64,000 bases of DNA from Cupriavidus taiwanensis (lineage in GTDB: Bacteria > Pseudomonadota > Gammaproteobacteria > Burkholderiales > Burkholderiaceae): positions 1,875,301 through 1,939,300 of the forward strand of contig NZ_LT984804.1 in assembly GCF_900250115.1 (NCBI RefSeq). The letters are read 5' to 3'. Positions 1 through 8,513 of the stretch are shown piece by piece (position 1 is the first letter of the stretch; each line of letters starts with the position of its first letter). Both the position numbers and the translations under genes were made by a program. The notes under the pieces are model-generated. The model was not told where the DNA came from, made no database searches, and was given only the letters and a program-made list of their open reading frames with translations.

Positions 1-4
1 GCGA

Positions 5-1402
5 TCAGGCCGGCGCTTCCTCCAGCTGGCGCAGCAAGGCATCGACGCTGCCCTTGGCATCGCCAAACCACATGCGCGTGTTGTCCTTGTAGAACAGCGG
101 GTTGTCCACGCCGGCGTAGCCCGCCGCCATGCTGCGCTTGGACACCACCACGGTCCTGGCCTTCCACACCTCCAGCACCGGCATGCCGGCAATCGGGCTG
201 GCGGGGTCTTCCAGCGCCCCCGGGTTGACGATGTCGTTGGCGCCTACCACCAGCACCACGTCGGCCTTCTCGAAGTCGTCGTTGATCTCCTCCATTTCCA
301 GCACGATGTCGTACGGCACCCGCGCCTCGGCCAGCAGCACGTTCATGTGCCCCGGCAGACGGCCCGCCACCGGATGGATGCCGAAGCGCACGTTGACCCC
401 CTGCGCGCGCAGCCGCCGCGCGATCTCGCTGATGGTGCCCTGCGCCTGTGCCACCGCCATGCCGTAGCCCGGCACGATGATGACCTCGCTGGCGTCCTTG
501 AGCAGGCTGCTGACTTCCTCGCTCGACACCGGCAGCACCTCGCCCTGCTCGGTCGCCGCGCCCTGCGCCTGCACCGCGCCGAAGCCGCCCAGGATCACCG
601 ACAGGAACCTGCGGTTCATGGCCTTGCACATGATGTAGCTGAGAATGGCGCCGCTCGAGCCCACCAGCGCGCCGGTGATGATCAGCAGGTCGTTGCCCAG
701 CATGAAGCCGGTCGCCGCGGCCGCCCAGCCGGAGTAGCTGTTCAGCATCGACACCACCACCGGCATGTCGGCGCCGCCGATGGCCAGCACCAGGTGCGCG
801 CCGACCAGCAGCGCGATCACCGTCATCGCCGCCAGCGGCACCAGGCCCTGCTGCGGATCCGGCGCGGCCAGGAAGGCATAGCCCAGCCACACGCACACCA
901 GCAGCGCGCCGGCGTTGAGCACATGGCGCCCCGGCAGCAGCATCGGCTTGCCGCCCATGGTGCCCTGCAGCTTGAGGAAGGCGATGATCGACCCGGTGAA
1001 GGTAACCGCGCCGATCAGGATGCCGAGGTAGGTCTCGACCTCATGGATCGCCTTCTCGGCACCGGCCAGCGTGGTCGGCTCCAGGTAGTTGGCGTAGCCG
1101 ACCAGCACCGCGGCCAGGCCGACGAAGCTGTGCAGCACCGCCACCAGCTGCGGCATCTGCGTCATCTCGACGCGCCGGGCCAGCATGGCGCCGGCAAGGC
1201 CGCCCACCACCATCGCCACGATGATGATGGCAATGCCGTCGGGACTGCCCGCCAGCACCGTGGTCATGACCGCGATCACCATGCCGGCGATGCCGAGCAT
1301 GTTGCCGCGCCGGGCGGTGGCGGGATGGCTCAGCCCGCTCAGGCTGAGGATGAACAGCGCGCTGGCGGCGAGGTAGGCAATATTGCTGATTCCGGATGGC
1401 AT
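5..1402 (-). CDS. pntB: NAD(P) transhydrogenase subunit beta
   Basis: This is the beta subunit of the proton-translocating transhydrogenase, which moves hydride from NADH to NADP+ at the cytoplasmic membrane using the proton gradient. The 465-residue length is standard. Residues 1 to about 265 are a run of hydrophobic helices (membrane domain). From about residue 300 there is the soluble NADP(H) domain, with [10 protein letters not shown] and [10 protein letters not shown]. It ends in TGA just inside the window edge. It starts 16 bp after the pntA stop, so the two are co-transcribed and probably coupled. The FAH-family gene lies just upstream of pntA on the same strand, suggesting the transhydrogenase serves the neighbouring catabolic genes. 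Confidence 0.96.
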   Translation of the reverse strand: MPSGISNIAYLAASALFILSLSGLSHPATARRGNMLGIAGMVIAVMTTVLAGSPDGIAIIIVAMVVGGLAGAMLARRVEMTQMPQLVAVLHSFVGLAAVLVGYANYLEPTTLAGAEKAIHEVETYLGILIGAVTFTGSIIAFLKLQGTMGGKPMLLPGRHVLNAGALLVCVWLGYAFLAAPDPQQGLVPLAAMTVIALLVGAHLVLAIGGADMPVVVSMLNSYSGWAAAATGFMLGNDLLIITGALVGSSGAILSYIMCKAMNRRFLSVILGGFGAVQAQGAATEQGEVLPVSSEEVSSLLKDASEVIIVPGYGMAVAQAQGTISEIARRLRAQGVNVRFGIHPVAGRLPGHMNVLLAEARVPYDIVLEMEEINDDFEKADVVLVVGANDIVNPGALEDPASPIAGMPVLEVWKARTVVVSKRSMAAGYAGVDNPLFYKDNTRMWFGDAKGSVDALLRQLEEAPA

Positions 1403-1418
1403 GGTTCTCTCCCTGGCC

Positions 1419-2978
1419 TTAGTCGCGCTGGAACATCTTCAGCATGCGCTGCGTCACCAGGAAGCCCCCGGCGATATTGATGGTGGCCACCAGCACCGCG
1501 CAGCCCGCGATCACCGCCGTCAGCAGCGATGGCTTGCCCAGCTGCACCAGCGCCCCGACCACGATGATGCCGCTGATGGCATTGGTCACGCTCATCAGCG
1601 GCGTATGCAGCGCCGCGGTGACGTTCCACACCACCTGGTAGCCGACGAAGATCGCCAGCACGAACACCGTGAAATGCGCCATGAACGCCGGTGGCGCGAC
1701 CGCCCCGAGCCCCAGCAGCGCAGCGGCCGCCAATGCCAGTGCAATCAGCGTGGTGCCGGTGCGGCGGCGCGGCGGCGCGGCTTCGGCCGCCACCGGCACC
1801 TCGGCCGGCGCCTGCTGCTGCGGTACCGCCACGGTCAGCGGCGGCGGCGGCCAGGTCACCGCGCCCTGGTGCAGCACGGTCGCGCCGCGGATCATCTCGT
1901 CGTCCATGTTCACCACCAGCTGGCCGTCCTTGCCCGGCGTCAGCTCGCTCAGCAGGTGGCGGATATTGGTGCCATAGAGCTGGCTCGCCTGCGCCGCCAT
2001 GCGGCTGGGCAGGTCGGTGTAGCCGATGATGGTGACGCCATCGCGGCGCACGCTTTCACCCGGCACGGTTAGCACGCAGTTGCCGCCCTGCTCGGCAGCC
2101 AGGTCGACCACCACGCTGCCGGCGCGCATCAGCCCGACGGTGCCGGCCTCCAGCAGCCTGGGCGCCGGCTTGCCGGGGATCAGCGCGGTGGTGATGATGA
2201 TGTCGACCTCGCGCGCCTGCTCGGCAAAGAGCCGCATTTCCGCTTCGATAAAGGCGGGGCTCATCTCCCTGGCGTAGCCGCCGCTGCCGCTGCCGTCTTC
2301 TTCGATCTCGACGGTGAGGAATTCCGCGCCCAGGCTCTCGATCTGCTGGCGCACCACCGGGCGCGTATCGAAGGCGCGCACCACCGCGCCCAGGCTGCGC
2401 GCCGCGCCGATCGCCGCCAGCCCCGCCACGCCCGCGCCGATCACCAGCACGCGCGCCGGGGGGATCTTGCCGGCGGCGGTGATCTGCCCGGCGAAGGGCC
2501 GGCCGAAGGCGTGCGCGGCTTCGATCACCGCGCGGTAGCCGGCCATGTTGGCCATCGAACTGAGCGCATCCAGCTTCTGCGCGCGCGAGATGCGCGGCAC
2601 GCAGTCCATCGCCAGCACCGTGGCGCCGCGCTGCGCCAGCCGCTCCAGCATCGGCATCTGCTGCGCCGGCCAGACAAAGCCGATCAGCGTGGCATGCTTC
2701 TTCAGCAGCGCCGCCTCTTCCACGCCCAGGCTGGGATGGACCTGCGGCGGGCGCACCTTGGCCACCACGTCGACCGAGGCCCACAGGCTGGCCGCGTCGA
2801 CAATGGCCGCGCCGGCGGCGCGGTAGTCGTCATCCGAGAACGACGCTTCCAGGCCGGCACCGGTCTCCACCACCACCTGGTAGCCGAGCTTGAGCAATTC
2901 CTTGACCGAGTCCGGGGTCGCGGCAACGCGCCGCTCGCCCGGGTGGACCTCGCGCGGCACACCGATCGTCATTGGCAT
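1419..2978 (-). CDS. pntA: NAD(P) transhydrogenase subunit alpha
   Basis: Alpha subunit of the membrane transhydrogenase, carrying the NAD(H)-binding domain. At about 519 residues it is the fused, E. coli-like form, not the split PntAA/PntAB form. The N-terminal part begins [19 protein letters not shown], and the dinucleotide fold shows [18 protein letters not shown]. About four hydrophobic helices follow near residues 410-510 after an Ala/Pro-rich linker. The frame is open far upstream, but family similarity begins at MPMTIGV, so 2978 is taken as the start; ATG at 2972 is also possible. It lies 38 bp after the FAH-family gene and 16 bp before pntB. Confidence 0.94.
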   Translation of the reverse strand: MPMTIGVPREVHPGERRVAATPDSVKELLKLGYQVVVETGAGLEASFSDDDYRAAGAAIVDAASLWASVDVVAKVRPPQVHPSLGVEEAALLKKHATLIGFVWPAQQMPMLERLAQRGATVLAMDCVPRISRAQKLDALSSMANMAGYRAVIEAAHAFGRPFAGQITAAGKIPPARVLVIGAGVAGLAAIGAARSLGAVVRAFDTRPVVRQQIESLGAEFLTVEIEEDGSGSGGYAREMSPAFIEAEMRLFAEQAREVDIIITTALIPGKPAPRLLEAGTVGLMRAGSVVVDLAAEQGGNCVLTVPGESVRRDGVTIIGYTDLPSRMAAQASQLYGTNIRHLLSELTPGKDGQLVVNMDDEMIRGATVLHQGAVTWPPPPLTVAVPQQQAPAEVPVAAEAAPPRRRTGTTLIALALAAAALLGLGAVAPPAFMAHFTVFVLAIFVGYQVVWNVTAALHTPLMSVTNAISGIIVVGALVQLGKPSLLTAVIAGCAVLVATINIAGGFLVTQRMLKMFQRD

Positions 2979-3016
2979 GGCATTCACCGTTTCAGGAAAG
3001 GGATCTGGCGCCCGGC

Positions 3017-3799
3017 TCAGCCGCGCACGTGGTTGACCAGCGAGCCGATGCCGGCGATCGACACCTCGACCACGGCGCCGTCCTTCATCGAGCCCACGCC
3101 CAGCGAGGTGCCCACCGCAATCACGTCGCCCGGCATCAGCGTCAGGTCCTGCGAGATCCGGCTGACCTGCTCCTCGGGCGAGAAGATCATGTCCGAGAGC
3201 GGGTAGTTCTGCCGCTCCACCCCGTCCAGCCGCGTGACCACGCTGGCGGCTTTCCACTGAAAGCCAGTGACGATGGCCGGGCCGATGCAGCCGAAGGTGT
3301 CGAAGCCCTTGGCCCGGGTCCATTGCGGGAAATTGGGATCGGCCGTGATCAGCTCGGCCGCGGTCACGTCGTTGACGATGGTGTAGCCGAAGATATGGGC
3401 GCCGGCCTCCGCCACCGTCACGTTGCGCGCCTTCCTGCCGATGACGATGCCCAGTTCGCCCTCGTAGACGATCTTGCCGTCGTAGCTCTTGGGGCGCTGC
3501 ACGGCGTCGTTGGGACCGGCCAGCGACGACGCCGGCTTGATCAGGAACAGCGGGTGCGTCGGCACCGGCTTCTCCAGCTTGCGTGCGAGCGCATGGAAGT
3601 TGTTCCACAGCGCCACCACCTTGCCCGGCACGCATGGCGCGAGCAGGGTCAGCGCGGCACGGTCATGCACGGCGCCGGTGGGGCACGGATTGTCGAAGCC
3701 GTCGCGGTCATAATCGACGACGCGACTGGGGTCGTCCTGATCGATGCGGCCATGGCCGATGCTGCCGTCGGCGCGGCGAAAACGAATCCAGGTTTGCAC
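3017..3799 (-). CDS. Fumarylacetoacetate hydrolase (FAH) family protein
   Basis: A 260-residue protein of the FAH superfamily, whose members hydrolyse, hydrate or isomerise 2-keto or 2-hydroxy-dienoate acids using a divalent metal. The core shows the acidic metal-site region [17 protein letters not shown], then [13 protein letters not shown] and a Gly-rich C-terminal part. The start is a GTG with AAGGAG upstream. It sits directly before pntAB, and frc is 150 bp upstream on the same strand. The substrate cannot be read from the sequence. Oxaloacetate decarboxylase, dienoate isomerase and ureidoglycolate lyase activities all occur in this family. Co-location with frc makes a role in C2-C4 oxo-acid metabolism plausible but unproven. 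Confidence 0.8.
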   Translation of the reverse strand: MQTWIRFRRADGSIGHGRIDQDDPSRVVDYDRDGFDNPCPTGAVHDRAALTLLAPCVPGKVVALWNNFHALARKLEKPVPTHPLFLIKPASSLAGPNDAVQRPKSYDGKIVYEGELGIVIGRKARNVTVAEAGAHIFGYTIVNDVTAAELITADPNFPQWTRAKGFDTFGCIGPAIVTGFQWKAASVVTRLDGVERQNYPLSDMIFSPEEQVSRISQDLTLMPGDVIAVGTSLGVGSMKDGAVVEVSIAGIGSLVNHVRG

Positions 3800-3891
3800 A
3801 GCATGCTCCTTGCGCAGGCAAAGGAAGGCCCGCCTGCGCAGATGTCGGTTGCAGGGATCTTGGAAAGGAAGGAAGGCAGGATGGCGCGCGC

Positions 3892-3931
3892 CGCGCTCGT
3901 CATGCCCGCGCGGGCGGGAATGACGAGCGCG
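3892..3931. repeat. REP-like inverted repeat between frc and the FAH gene
   Basis: The arms CGCGCTCGTCAT (3892-3903) and ATGACGAGCGCG (3920-3931) are perfect complements. They enclose GCCCGCGCGGGC, itself a palindrome. The core resembles the GTCATTCCCGC..GCGGGAATGAC intergenic elements common in Proteobacteria. It lacks a T-run, so it is a weak intrinsic terminator at best, but it could stabilise the frc mRNA end or attenuate read-through into the FAH-pntAB genes. Confidence 0.6.
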
Positions 3932-3948
3932 ATCGCATCAGGCCGGCC

Positions 3949-5181
3949 TCATACCGCGCCGGCCAGCTTCATCGCGGCGATCTGCGCGGGCGTGCGGCCC
4001 AGCCACTCGAGGATCTCCTCGGTGTGCTCGCCCAGCAGCGGCGAGCGTTCCACCTGCACCGGCGAGGCCGACAGCGTGATCGGGCAGCCCAGCTGCACAT
4101 AGTTGCCGCGCTGCGGGTGCTCCAGCTCCACGAGGTAGCCGCGCTGGTACAGCGACTCGTCCTCGATCAGGTCCTTCATCGACAGGATCGGGCCGCACGG
4201 CACATCGACCTCGTTCAGGGCCGCCATCACCTCGAACTTGCTGACGCCGCGCGTCCATTTCTCGATCACGGCGAAGCAGTCGGCCAGGTGCTTGAGGCGC
4301 GCTTCCGGCGTGGCGTAGTCCGGGTTGGTGATCAGGTCCTCGCGCCCGCACAGGCGCATCAGCGGCTCCCAGCCCTGCGGCTGGATGATGACGTAGACAT
4401 AGTCGTTGGGACCGCCCGGCGCGCAGCGCAGCGCCGCGCCCGGCTGCCCACCGCCCGAGGCGTTGCCCGCGCGCGGCACGTGGTCGCCGAATTCCTCGTT
4501 GGGATATTCGCGCAGCGGCCCGTTGGCCAGGCGCTGCTGGTCGCGCAGCTTGACCCGGCACAGGTTCAGCACCGCATCCTGCATCGCCACTTCCACGCGC
4601 TGGCCGCGACCGCTGTGCTCGCGATGCAGCAGCGCGGCCAGGATGCCGACCACGGCATGCACACCGGTGCCGGAATCGCCGATCTGCGCGCCGGTTACCG
4701 TGGGCACGCCGTCGGCGTCGCCGGTGGTCGAAGCCGAGCCGCCCATGCACTGCGCCACGTTCTCGTAGGCCTTGCAGTCCGCGTACGGGCCCGGGCCGAA
4801 GCCCTTGATCGAGGCATAGACCAGGCGCGGGTTCAGGTCCTGCAGGTGGTCCCAGTCGAAGCCGGCGCGCGCCAGCACGCCGGGGCCGAAGTTCTCGATC
4901 AGCACGTCGCTGCGCTGGATCAGGTCTTCGAGCAGCGCCTTGCCTTCGGGCGTCTTCATGTTCAGCGTCAGGCTGCGCTTGTTCGAGTTGAGCATGGTGA
5001 AGTACAGGCTGTCGGCGTTCGGCACGTCGCGCAGCTGGCTGCGCGTGATGTCGCCGCGTCCCGGCATCTCCACCTTGATCACGTCCGCGCCCAGCCACGC
5101 CATCAACTGCGTTGCCGACGGGCCGGCCTGGACATGGGTCATGTCCAGGATGCGCACACCTTGCAGGGCTTTGGTTTCCAT
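3949..5181 (-). CDS. frc: Formyl-CoA:oxalate CoA-transferase (CaiB/BaiF, class III)
   Basis: This enzyme moves CoA onto oxalate to give oxalyl-CoA. The 410-residue protein keeps class III landmarks: [20 protein letters not shown] near the N terminus, [20 protein letters not shown], and IGDSGTGVH placing Asp169 exactly at the catalytic position of characterised Frc enzymes. It also has the glycine loop [10 protein letters not shown] (about 239-248), where Ser replaces the first loop Gly, and [19 protein letters not shown]. These run in the same order as in E. coli and Oxalobacter Frc, so the call is more specific than 'CoA transferase'. No oxalyl-CoA decarboxylase gene is present in the window. 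The promoter region carries the TGATATATCA operator shared with the panE-like gene. Confidence 0.87.
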   Translation of the reverse strand: METKALQGVRILDMTHVQAGPSATQLMAWLGADVIKVEMPGRGDITRSQLRDVPNADSLYFTMLNSNKRSLTLNMKTPEGKALLEDLIQRSDVLIENFGPGVLARAGFDWDHLQDLNPRLVYASIKGFGPGPYADCKAYENVAQCMGGSASTTGDADGVPTVTGAQIGDSGTGVHAVVGILAALLHREHSGRGQRVEVAMQDAVLNLCRVKLRDQQRLANGPLREYPNEEFGDHVPRAGNASGGGQPGAALRCAPGGPNDYVYVIIQPQGWEPLMRLCGREDLITNPDYATPEARLKHLADCFAVIEKWTRGVSKFEVMAALNEVDVPCGPILSMKDLIEDESLYQRGYLVELEHPQRGNYVQLGCPITLSASPVQVERSPLLGEHTEEILEWLGRTPAQIAAMKLAGAV

Positions 5182-5223
5182 TGCGAAGGGTCTCCTCTTC
5201 CGCTATTTGTAGTCTCTGATGAC

Positions 5224-5243
5224 ATACGGTATGTGATATATCA
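5224..5243. promoter_or_regulatory. FCD-regulator operator candidate, frc promoter
   Basis: The 20-mer here ends in the perfect palindrome TGATATATCA (5234-5243) and is preceded by CATACGGTATG. It matches 18 of 20 positions with the inverted copy at 7492-7511 and 17 of 20 with 5386-5405. It lies 43-62 bp upstream of the frc ATG. Sharing by frc and the panE-like gene, plus the GntR gene between them, is the basis for assigning it to that regulator. Confidence 0.72.
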
Positions 5244-5385
5244 GAAGAGAGCAAGAGGAGTTTGGCGCTTCCGGTGCAAATATCGACGATGCGGCGCAGC
5301 AGCCGGCGCCGATCTAGCGGTTTAAAGTATAAGAACGGGCTTTTTCAGCGCTGGGCTGGCATAAACGCCCCGGCGCTTTTCACAT

Positions 5386-5405
5386 TGATATATCACACAC
5401 CATTT
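5386..5405. promoter_or_regulatory. Second FCD-regulator operator candidate
   Basis: Inverted relative to 5224-5243, with the same TGATATATCA core (5386-5395) followed by CACACCATTT. It lies about 205 bp upstream of frc. Two sites 162 bp apart centre to centre could allow looped repression, which is inference. Confidence 0.6.
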
Positions 5406-5443
5406 AGCGAAATGCACCGCGCCTGCCGGCCAGGCCCAAAAGC

Positions 5444-5471
5444 AAAGCGGCGGACCGAAGTCCGCCGCTTT
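5444..5471 (-). terminator. Rho-independent terminator of the GntR-FCD gene
   Basis: A perfect 12-bp stem AAAGCGGCGGAC / GTCCGCCGCTTT with loop CGAA. On the minus strand it is followed by the T-rich tract TTTGCTTTTGGG. It sits 21 bp past the stop codon of the regulator gene and insulates it from frc. Confidence 0.85.
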
Positions 5472-5492
5472 ATCCGCCTGGCTGTACCCGCA

Positions 5493-6212
5493 TCAGTCCA
5501 GGAAATCGCAGTGCTTCTCGACGTAGTGGGCGAGATCGAGTGAATGCTGCCGCACCAGCCGCTCCGCCAGTTCGGTGTCCCGCTTCTCCAGCGCCTCGAT
5601 GATGCGCAGGTGGTCCACGATGGACCGTGCCGCGCGATCACTCTGCGAAATGGTCATCTTCCGGATCGCGCGCACGTGGATAAAGATGTTGCGGATCGTG
5701 TCCATGATGATCTGCGACTTCGACAGCTTCACGATCGCCTGGTGGAACGCGATATTGGCGTCGGAATACTCTTCGATGTGCTCGGCCGGAGTCGAGTCGC
5801 GGAAGCTGTCGAACATGCGGCGCAGCTGCGCGATCTCGGCATCGCTGGCATTCTCGGTGGCCAGCCGGGCCGCCATGCTTTCGAGCGCGGCCCACATCTG
5901 GATCATCTCGACGATCTCGCGCTTGGTCTTGCGCATGATGTAGATGCCGCGCCGCGGCACGGTGCGCAGGAAGCCTTCCTGCTCCAGCAGCGTCATGGCC
6001 TCGCGGATCGGCGTGCGGCTGACGCCCATGGCCTCGCTCAGCACCCGCTCATCCAGCCGGATCTCGTCGCGCGACTGGTAGATGTCGGCGTCGGCGATGG
6101 CCTGGCGCAGCATGGCGTAGGCCTGGTCGCGCAGGCTGGCGCCGGCGTTGATTGGTTGTACCGACAGTGACAGCCCGTTGGGCTGGACGATGGATTGGCT
6201 TTGCGCAGACAT
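5493..6212 (-). CDS. GntR-family regulator, FCD subfamily (probable oxalate regulator)
   Basis: A 239-residue FadR/FCD-type regulator. The N-terminal winged helix contains LDERVLSEAMGVSRTPIREAM, followed by EGFLRTVPRRGIYI. The C-terminal all-helical FCD effector domain (about 95-225) includes the metal/ligand-site region DANIAFHQAIV and the late DHLRIIEALEKRDTELAE. The start MSAQSQS at 6212 is chosen because the open frame beyond it is Arg/Pro-rich and unlike the family. It lies between frc and the panE-like gene on the same strand, with matching operators near all three. It is probably an effector-responsive repressor or activator of the oxalate genes; the effector is unknown. Confidence 0.88.
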   Translation of the reverse strand: MSAQSQSIVQPNGLSLSVQPINAGASLRDQAYAMLRQAIADADIYQSRDEIRLDERVLSEAMGVSRTPIREAMTLLEQEGFLRTVPRRGIYIMRKTKREIVEMIQMWAALESMAARLATENASDAEIAQLRRMFDSFRDSTPAEHIEEYSDANIAFHQAIVKLSKSQIIMDTIRNIFIHVRAIRKMTISQSDRAARSIVDHLRIIEALEKRDTELAERLVRQHSLDLAHYVEKHCDFLD

Positions 6213-6364
6213 GGATGTGCTCGTGTGAGACCGGCGGCCGGGCGGCCGGAATGGCGCTCTCCGCATTGCTGCACAGCTTAGCAAAAACGCCTGACCCATT
6301 ATGAAAACGCATCAAACGATGCGCGGTCCACATGCATCGGCACAAAAGCGGTGCGCGGCCTGTC

Positions 6365-6380
6365 GTATATGGTATATCAC
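6365..6380. promoter_or_regulatory. Partial FCD operator upstream of the regulator gene
   Basis: GTATATGGTATATCAC resembles the ATAYGGTATRT half of the three 20-bp copies and ends in TATCAC. It lies about 155 bp upstream of the regulator's start and could provide autoregulation. The match is weaker than the other three. Confidence 0.45.
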
Positions 6381-6479
6381 AATCGCCCTGCCTTCCGGTT
6401 TCGCGAGCCGGGCACGCCTCACCGGCGCGTGCCAGGCTCGCGCCTGGGAGAACGCCCGACCCGCGTCCCCCGGTTCCAC

Positions 6480-7457
6480 TCAGGCGGCAAGCTTCGCCAT
6501 CGCGTCGCGCTGCTTGATCAGCCCGAGCACGGCATCGCACATCGGCGTTGGCTCGCCCACCAGCCGCCCCATTTCCTGCACCACCGTCAACAGCGGGTCG
6601 ATCTCCATGGCCCGCCCTGCCTCCAGGTCCTGCAGCATCGAGGTCTTGTGCGCGCCCACGGCGCCGGCGCCGTCGATGCGCCGCTCCACGTCGACCCGGA
6701 ATTTCACCCCGAAACGCTCGGCGATGCCCTGCGCCTCCACCATCATCTGGCGCGACAGCGCGCGCGTGGCGGGGTCTGCAGTAATGACGTCGAGCGTGGC
6801 GTGGGTCAGCGCGCTGATCGGGTTGAAGCACAGGTTGCCCCACAGCTTGAGCCAGATCTCGTCGCGGATGTTGTCGCGCACCGGCGCGTCGAGGTCGGCG
6901 GCCATCATCATCTCGCTGAGCGCGGTCACGCGCGCGGAGCGGCTGCCGTCCGGCTCGCCCAGCGGAAACTTCTTGCCGTAGACATGCTTGATCACGCCCG
7001 GCGCGACGATCTCGGCGGCCGGATAGACCACGCAGCCGATCGCCCGCTCCGGCCCCAGGCGTTGCCACTGGCGCCCGCCCGGATCGACGCTTTCCAGCGT
7101 CTGGCCGGCCAGCTCGCCGCCGTGCTTGTAGAAGTACCAGTAAGGAATGCCGTTGACGCCGGTTACGATCGCGGTGTCGGGTCCCAGCAGCGGCTGCATC
7201 TGGTCCACCACCCCGGGAACCGAATGCGCCTTGAGGGTGATGAACACATAGTCCTGGTGACCGAGTTCCCGCGGATCGCTGGTGCAGCGCACCTTCGCCA
7301 CCCGCTCCTCGCCATCGATCAGCAGCTTGACGCCGTGCTCCTGCATCGCCGCGAGATGGGGTCCGCGCGCGACGAAACTGACCTCGGCCCCCGCCCGCGC
7401 CAGTTGCGCCCCGACATAGCCGCCGATGGCACCGGCGCCGTAGATACAGACTTTCAT
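6480..7457 (-). CDS. PanE/ApbA-family 2-oxo-acid or acyl-CoA reductase (PanE2-like; candidate oxalyl-CoA reductase)
   Basis: A 325-residue NADPH-dependent reductase of the ketopantoate reductase family. The N-terminal Rossmann motif is CIYGAGAIGGYVGAQLARAG. The family Lys lies in WLKLWGNLCFNPISALT, and the acidic motif is MLQDLEAGRAMEID. The start has a textbook AAGGAGG 7 bp upstream. Context argues against the vitamin B5 role: it is next to frc and a GntR-FCD regulator with a shared operator. In Methylobacterium extorquens a PanE2 homologue reduces oxalyl-CoA to glyoxylate, so oxalyl-CoA reductase is the favoured inference. Ketopantoate or 2-hydroxyacid activity remains possible. Confidence 0.75.
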   Translation of the reverse strand: MKVCIYGAGAIGGYVGAQLARAGAEVSFVARGPHLAAMQEHGVKLLIDGEERVAKVRCTSDPRELGHQDYVFITLKAHSVPGVVDQMQPLLGPDTAIVTGVNGIPYWYFYKHGGELAGQTLESVDPGGRQWQRLGPERAIGCVVYPAAEIVAPGVIKHVYGKKFPLGEPDGSRSARVTALSEMMMAADLDAPVRDNIRDEIWLKLWGNLCFNPISALTHATLDVITADPATRALSRQMMVEAQGIAERFGVKFRVDVERRIDGAGAVGAHKTSMLQDLEAGRAMEIDPLLTVVQEMGRLVGEPTPMCDAVLGLIKQRDAMAKLAA

Positions 7458-7491
7458 AGTGCTGCCTCCTTGATGGCTCGATTGAATCTTT

Positions 7492-7511
7492 TGATATATC
7501 ACATACTATAT
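7492..7511. promoter_or_regulatory. FCD-regulator operator candidate, panE-like promoter
   Basis: The perfect palindrome TGATATATCA (7492-7501) is followed by CATACTATAT. Its reverse complement matches the frc operator at 18 of 20 positions. It lies 35-54 bp upstream of the panE-like ATG, a position typical of promoter overlap. Confidence 0.7.
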
Positions 7512-7642
7512 TCCATAAAGTCGCATGGCAACCCGCATTCTTTTTTCGTTCCGCGCGCGGGCAAGCGGCGCTGCGCTAACATGAAGCCTGCATGCGCCTC
7601 GGGCGGGTCACCGCCGCACCCTCCAATCAATGCGGAGCCTTC

Positions 7643-8407
7643 ATGGAAGCGACGTTGGCATTGCTGCAGGATCCCGCCGCCTGGGCGGCGCTGGCCACGC
7701 TGGTGGCGATGGAAATCGTGCTGGGGATCGACAACCTGATCTTCATCTCGATCCTGACCAACAAGCTGCCCGCGGAGATGCGGGAGAAGGCCCGCAAGAT
7801 TGGCATCAGCCTGGCGCTGCTGCTGCGCCTCGGCCTGCTGGCGACCATCGCCTTCATCGTCACGCTGACCCAGCCGCTCTTCACCGTGCTGGGCCATGGC
7901 CTGTCGTGGCGCGACCTGATCCTGATCGCGGGCGGCGGCTTCCTGGTGTGGAAGGCCACGCGCGAAATCCATCACCACGTCACCGCCGCCGAGGAGGGCG
8001 AGGAAGGCGGCACGGCCAAGGCGGTGCACAGCTTTGCCGCGGCCATCGGCCAGATCTTGGTGCTGGACCTGGTGTTTTCGATCGACAGCATCATCACCGC
8101 GGTCGGCATGACCGAACACGTGCAGATCATGTTCGTGGCCGTGATCGCGGCGGTGATGGCGATGCTGTTCGCGGCCACGCCGCTGGCCAACTTCATCAAC
8201 CGCAACCCGACCATCGTGATGCTGGCGCTGGCCTTCCTGATGATGATCGGCATGACGCTGATCGCCGAAGGCCTCGGCACCCACGTGCCCAAGGGCTACA
8301 TCTATACGGCGATGGCGTTCTCGGCCTCGGTCGAGGGGCTGAACATGCTGGCACGGCAACGGCGCCGGCAGCGCCGCGCCAGGCGCGAGGCAAGCGAGGT
8401 GCGATGA
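7643..8407 (+). CDS. TerC-family integral membrane protein
   Basis: About 254 residues with seven probable membrane helices. It carries the TerC hallmark [14 protein letters not shown] near residues 18-31 and the second acidic helix [16 protein letters not shown]. TerC proteins are linked to tellurite resistance and, in several bacteria, to metal (Mn) efflux during exoenzyme metalation. The ATG at 7643 follows GCGGAG; an upstream in-frame start exists, but its extension is not family-like. A His-rich/acidic cytoplasmic loop ([17 protein letters not shown]) lies near residue 110, and the C-terminal tail is strongly basic. It appears monocistronic. Confidence 0.85.
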   Translation: MEATLALLQDPAAWAALATLVAMEIVLGIDNLIFISILTNKLPAEMREKARKIGISLALLLRLGLLATIAFIVTLTQPLFTVLGHGLSWRDLILIAGGGFLVWKATREIHHHVTAAEEGEEGGTAKAVHSFAAAIGQILVLDLVFSIDSIITAVGMTEHVQIMFVAVIAAVMAMLFAATPLANFINRNPTIVMLALAFLMMIGMTLIAEGLGTHVPKGYIYTAMAFSASVEGLNMLARQRRRQRRARREASEVR

Positions 8408-8513
8408 GGCGCTGGCGCCACCTGCTGTAACAGAGGGTGTCCGAACTTTTCCGCGGCGCCGGCGTCTTTACAGTTCTGCACAATCCCGGACAATAAAAGG
8501 ACGCTTTCACCAC

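Larger units (their letters stand above)
5182..5492. other. Non-coding region between frc and its regulator
   Basis: About 311 bp with no convincing gene. It contains the frc promoter region, two operator copies (5224-5243 and 5386-5405) and the regulator's terminator hairpin (5444-5471). It is noticeably more AT-rich around the operators than the flanking genes. Confidence 0.75.
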
